Source of the DNA: Chalara sp. BL73
Taxonomy: Eukaryota; Ascomycota; Leotiomycetes; Helotiales
Direction: 5' to 3'
DNA: 64,000 bases
Assembly (NCBI GenBank): GCA_918026815.1
Contig: CAKJVC010000012.1
Location: 2,542,001 to 2,606,000 of the forward strand
The position numbers and the translations under genes were made by a program. How positions within the stretch are numbered: position 1 is the first letter of the stretch; the number at the start of each line of letters is the position of its first letter. Shown piece after piece: positions 60,891 through 64,000 of this stretch. The notes beneath the pieces were generated by a model that saw nothing but the letters and a program-made list of their open reading frames with translations, had not been told where the DNA came from and ran no database searches.

Positions 60891-61865
60891 ATGGGTGCAG
60901 GAAGATTTGTTTGCGTGGCTCTGCCATTCGGCCTCACAGTCGCCAGTTTGATCTGTCTCCTTATTACGATGCTGGCAGGCATCACCAACAAGAATCTCGA
61001 CATGTTCGAGGTCATTCCGAAGAACATGTCTATTTCCTCGGATTCGCTCACAAATATCGCCAATGCAGCAACCAAACGAGATATTGGACTTGGAGCCAGC
61101 ATCTCTTCAGCCTTGAACGGTGATTCTTCAGCCAACTTCACAGCCAGCAGCTTCAACCTGGCAGACACATATAAGGTATACCTCTGGAACTACTGCTCGC
61201 AGACTGGAGAGAAAACGAACTGCACCAAGGCCAAGTTCGACTGGGCTTCTGAGTCGTTGAATGTTACTGCTATCAACGAGAAAGCCTCAGCTATCAGCAT
61301 GGCATCCACTGGAAAGAATGCCACTCTTCCTAAGGATGTTACCACTGCATTGAAGGCGTTCGTCAAGGTCTCAAAATGGACACAAGTCGTCTACATCATT
61401 GCCTTCATCCTTACCGTTCTTACTCTCATTACCGGTCTCTTCGGTTTCTGCTCCCGTGGAGGATCTTGCATCACTTACTTCGTCTCCGGTCTTGCCACAA
61501 CTGCTATCATTATCGCCTCTACAATGGCTACTGTCTCCTCGGCTGTGGTTGTTGGAGCCGTGAAAACGACTTCCAAGGCATATGGTGTTAAGGCCAAGCT
61601 CATGACCCCGTTCTTGAGCATTACCTGGCTTGCGGCTGCATTCTCAATCGGCGCTGGCCTCTTCTGGCTCTTCACCATCTGCTGTTGCAAGTCCGAATCC
61701 CGCGGTAACAAGCGTAACAGCGAGAAGTTTGCACCAAGCAGCTACCAGCCTCTCCACGATAACAACACCGCCTACCAAGGTCAGCAACAGGGTGTGTACA
61801 ATCCACAGGCTCACCAGCCCGCGCGCGGTGCCGGGTACGAGCCTTATTCGCACTCCGCCGTGTAA
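60891..61865 (+). CDS. SUR7-family plasma-membrane protein
   Basis: SUR7/PalI-family proteins are four-helix membrane proteins, many of them in eisosomes at the plasma membrane. The gene is a single exon of 324 residues. Helix 1 (ALPFGLTVASLICLLITML) is followed by a large extracellular loop with several N-glycosylation sequons (NMS, NFT, NVT, NAT) and the family Cys motif LWNYCSQTGEKTNCTKAKFDW-like block. Helices 2-4 lie at about 165-280 (VVYIIAFILTVLTLITGLFG and the two that follow), and a Gln/Asn/Tyr-rich cytosolic tail ends the chain. A pyrimidine-rich leader precedes the ATG. Which subfamily member it is cannot be told. Confidence 0.88.
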   Translation: MGAGRFVCVALPFGLTVASLICLLITMLAGITNKNLDMFEVIPKNMSISSDSLTNIANAATKRDIGLGASISSALNGDSSANFTASSFNLADTYKVYLWNYCSQTGEKTNCTKAKFDWASESLNVTAINEKASAISMASTGKNATLPKDVTTALKAFVKVSKWTQVVYIIAFILTVLTLITGLFGFCSRGGSCITYFVSGLATTAIIIASTMATVSSAVVVGAVKTTSKAYGVKAKLMTPFLSITWLAAAFSIGAGLFWLFTICCCKSESRGNKRNSEKFAPSSYQPLHDNNTAYQGQQQGVYNPQAHQPARGAGYEPYSHSAV

Positions 61866-64000
61866 ATGGGGCATGCTGGAAAATTCTATAGGCAGGAGAA
61901 TTGAGATAGGAGGGAATGTAATACTAGCGTGCATTGCTCAGGCGTTGATATGGTTCTTAGATTGGGATTTGTGGAAGCTACATGAATTGAAATGGGCTGT
62001 GGAACGACACTCACGATTTCGTTGGGGACAACATAAAGTGCATGGATATTACCAGCTATTTTCTAGCAGAATGATACCCTACTTCAAAAAAAAAAAAAAA
62101 AATTCTCCCTCTCAATATTCTACTTCATCTATCTACTCTCATTCCACTTTCACCTATACTTTCCTCCCCTGCTTCGAGAACCATCGCAACAAAAAAAGGG
62201 AGTCCCAAAATTTCTCTGCAAGTGCAACCCCCTCAAACCAGTCTCAGATTTCCCCCATCCCTCGATCTGAAACGCGAACGTCGCCCGTGCGCATCCTCGC
62301 CGCTCCCCCGTCCTCCTGCATTTCCTCGAAAAAAAGGAAAGCCTGCCAAGAAACGCCAACCTCCGCCAACATTTCAGCTCCCTCAGGCCACAATCCTAGC
62401 CTATAGCAAGCCCCCTCTGCGGGCAAAAAAACATCCAACGCGTGCTTCCTCCTGCAGGCGACGAGTAGGAATGTGCGTTCGTCTTTGCATGTGTTGGTTG
62501 GGTTGGGCAACATACATGGGCGGTTGATCTGTTTATATGCGGTATTTTTTGGGGGTGGGGTTTTTTGGTCAAATTGCAGGATGCGGGTGGGAAGAGGACG
62601 ATGGATGGGGAGGAAGTCTTTGCCTTGGATTGAGGGAAGTGTTAGTTTTTGTTATTTGGGATCTTTGATTGGTGGCTTGTTTAAGGAACGAGGTTGGGAT
62701 GGTTGTTGTCTGTTACATGCTTGCGCCTATTTCATTCTTTACGTTAAGAGGTTGCTTATTGGGATTTCGAAGTACGTGAGCTGTATGATCATTGTATGGG
62801 TTGGTGAATGTCGAGTTTATCTTGCGTTCTATCTTATGCCTGTAGTCATAGTGGAAAGAAGATGTAGGCTTGATGAGGTGTTCTCTTTGCCTCGCTGTCG
62901 TCTTGCTTTTGCTGTACAAAGCTGTAGTACGAGCGCGTATATATAATTGGCTCTTTTCCTGGTATAATTTACGTCTTCATGATGGCCTTCTGCTTGCTCC
63001 TCCAGGCCGCAGTCGGATCAGGTATTTTGGTATTGTCCGCCTTTCAATTACCCATTGCTCTAATCCCTCTGGTTATTGCAGTTCCAGAGTTCTGTAAGAT
63101 TCCTATTATCCTTCGTAGTACTACACCACTTCATTTAAAGTCCAACAAGGATTTAGAGGCGTGTATAACAGCGAAATAAGATTCAACAACATGCCCAAAG
63201 CCTACGGCAGCTATATGCAAATCCTGAAAGCACAACAGTAGTAGCCTGTATATAAAACATATCATAGGTTTACAGGTACAAACTTATACTCGTATTACTT
63301 ATGCAGATCTGCTAATTTCCAATGCACTTCTCTCTCCGTATCCTATAACTAGGTTTCAAAACTCCATAGAATCTGCATCCATTAACCTAGCTCTATTCAT
63401 CTAGGGTTATTTATAGGGATTGGGCAACGTGAGTCATTCCAATAAAACTTGCCTTTATTTCATTCGTTCTTTCATTATTTGAATTGGAGTAAAAATCATC
63501 CTCAATATTACCTTCTGTCACACTATTCATGATTAATGCCAGGGTCTTGCACAACATATACTCTACTATAAGAGCGAGATAATCCAAGAGCTCTTTGTTC
63601 CTTAAAGTTTTTGGAAAGACCTGCAGTTTCTTGCATGCCTGGGGCCAACAGCTTTGAGTATAGTTGAAGAAACCGCAGAGAGTACTCGCATACAACTTAG
63701 CAGTCATTAGTATTGGGTGTAAGGAGGAATCTGTGAACTATTGTTCCACATTGCAGTGTTGAAAAAGTTATATTCAGGCCTTGTTCGTTTGGTAACGGCA
63801 GTTGTATCCCTAGCAACAAGGGCAGATATAATAGCAGAAAAATACCGCACTAATATGTAGCTCCTTTGCTAATGCTATTTCATTGCGTATGTTAAATTCC
63901 CGTCCCCGCGAGTCCTTTCTCATGCCAAGGCCTAGAGCTTTGATATCCTCACCTTTGATATGGTCACTTTTCAAGTTTAATTCCAAACATCATGATATAT
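61866..64000. other. No supported gene, 2.1 kb at window end
   Basis: Composition changes sharply: about 62100-62460 is C-rich on the + strand, and 62460-62950 is G/T-rich. Frames in it (62222-62527 +, 62244-62513 -, 62473-62946 +) follow this skew and lack family motifs. A - strand frame at 63411-63707 (98 residues, LLDYLALIVEYMLCKTLAL) could be the end of a gene continuing outside the window, but is unsupported. Confidence 0.45.
62086..62102 (+). repeat. Poly-A run of 17
   Basis: A homopolymer of 17 A residues about 220 bp past the stop of the SUR7-family gene. It is longer than other runs in the window; it could be a slippage site or mark an old insertion, but no target duplication is evident. 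Confidence 0.8.

Noticed and set aside
62473..62946. 157-residue + strand frame near the window end
   Set aside because: Follows the G/T-rich composition, has no family motif, no leader and no conserved block.

Overview
This 64 kb window is nuclear DNA of a filamentous ascomycete (Pezizomycotina). The evidence is short GT-AG introns of about 40-280 bp with CTAAC/CTAAT branch points, and fungus-specific families: a group X-type hybrid histidine kinase, HET-domain sequences, UstYa/DUF3328, a PTH11-like rhodopsin-fold protein, Clr5, SUR7 and PPZ phosphatase. The gene mix would fit Leotiomycetes, but that is a guess. Gene models were built by hand from reading frames and splice motifs; for every complete multi-exon gene the exon lengths sum to a multiple of three.

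Left part (1-21 kb): the 3' end of UDP-galactopyranose mutase; a ten-exon, roughly 2,490-residue hybrid histidine kinase with a kinase-like N-terminus; allantoicase (purine catabolism) divergent from a cytochrome b561-like membrane protein; a TBC Rab-GAP; and an ankyrin plus DIL-domain protein. Most of these are membrane-traffic, cell-wall or signalling functions.

Middle (21-39.7 kb): a lower-density, accessory-looking region. It holds a HET-domain locus whose N-terminal part lies on the + strand and whose HET domain lies on the - strand with an in-frame stop, an intron-bearing tRNA-Leu(AAG), a large Ser-rich tail-anchored protein (possibly Mtc4-like), a UstYa-like oxidase-family protein with no cluster around it, a seven-helix rhodopsin-fold protein, a Clr5-domain protein and a decayed 2EXR-like fragment.

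Right part (39.8-62 kb): mainly housekeeping. It contains kynurenine 3-monooxygenase divergent from methionine aminopeptidase 1, the cornichon cargo receptor Erv14, splicing factor Prp17, an unknown two-helix membrane protein, a secreted double-psi beta-barrel protein, a GT90/CAP10 glycosyltransferase, a decayed single-frame gene, a tiny zinc-finger protein with a GC-AG intron, a myristoylatable PPZ phosphatase and a SUR7-family protein. The last 2 kb hold no gene I can support.

I found no CRISPR array, intact transposon or plainly new multi-gene system. The most interesting items are the broken HET locus, the ~440-codon frame on the - strand (52.7-54.0 kb) interrupted only by stops explainable as C-to-T changes, the kinase-like domain with altered catalytic motifs, and the GC-AG intron.
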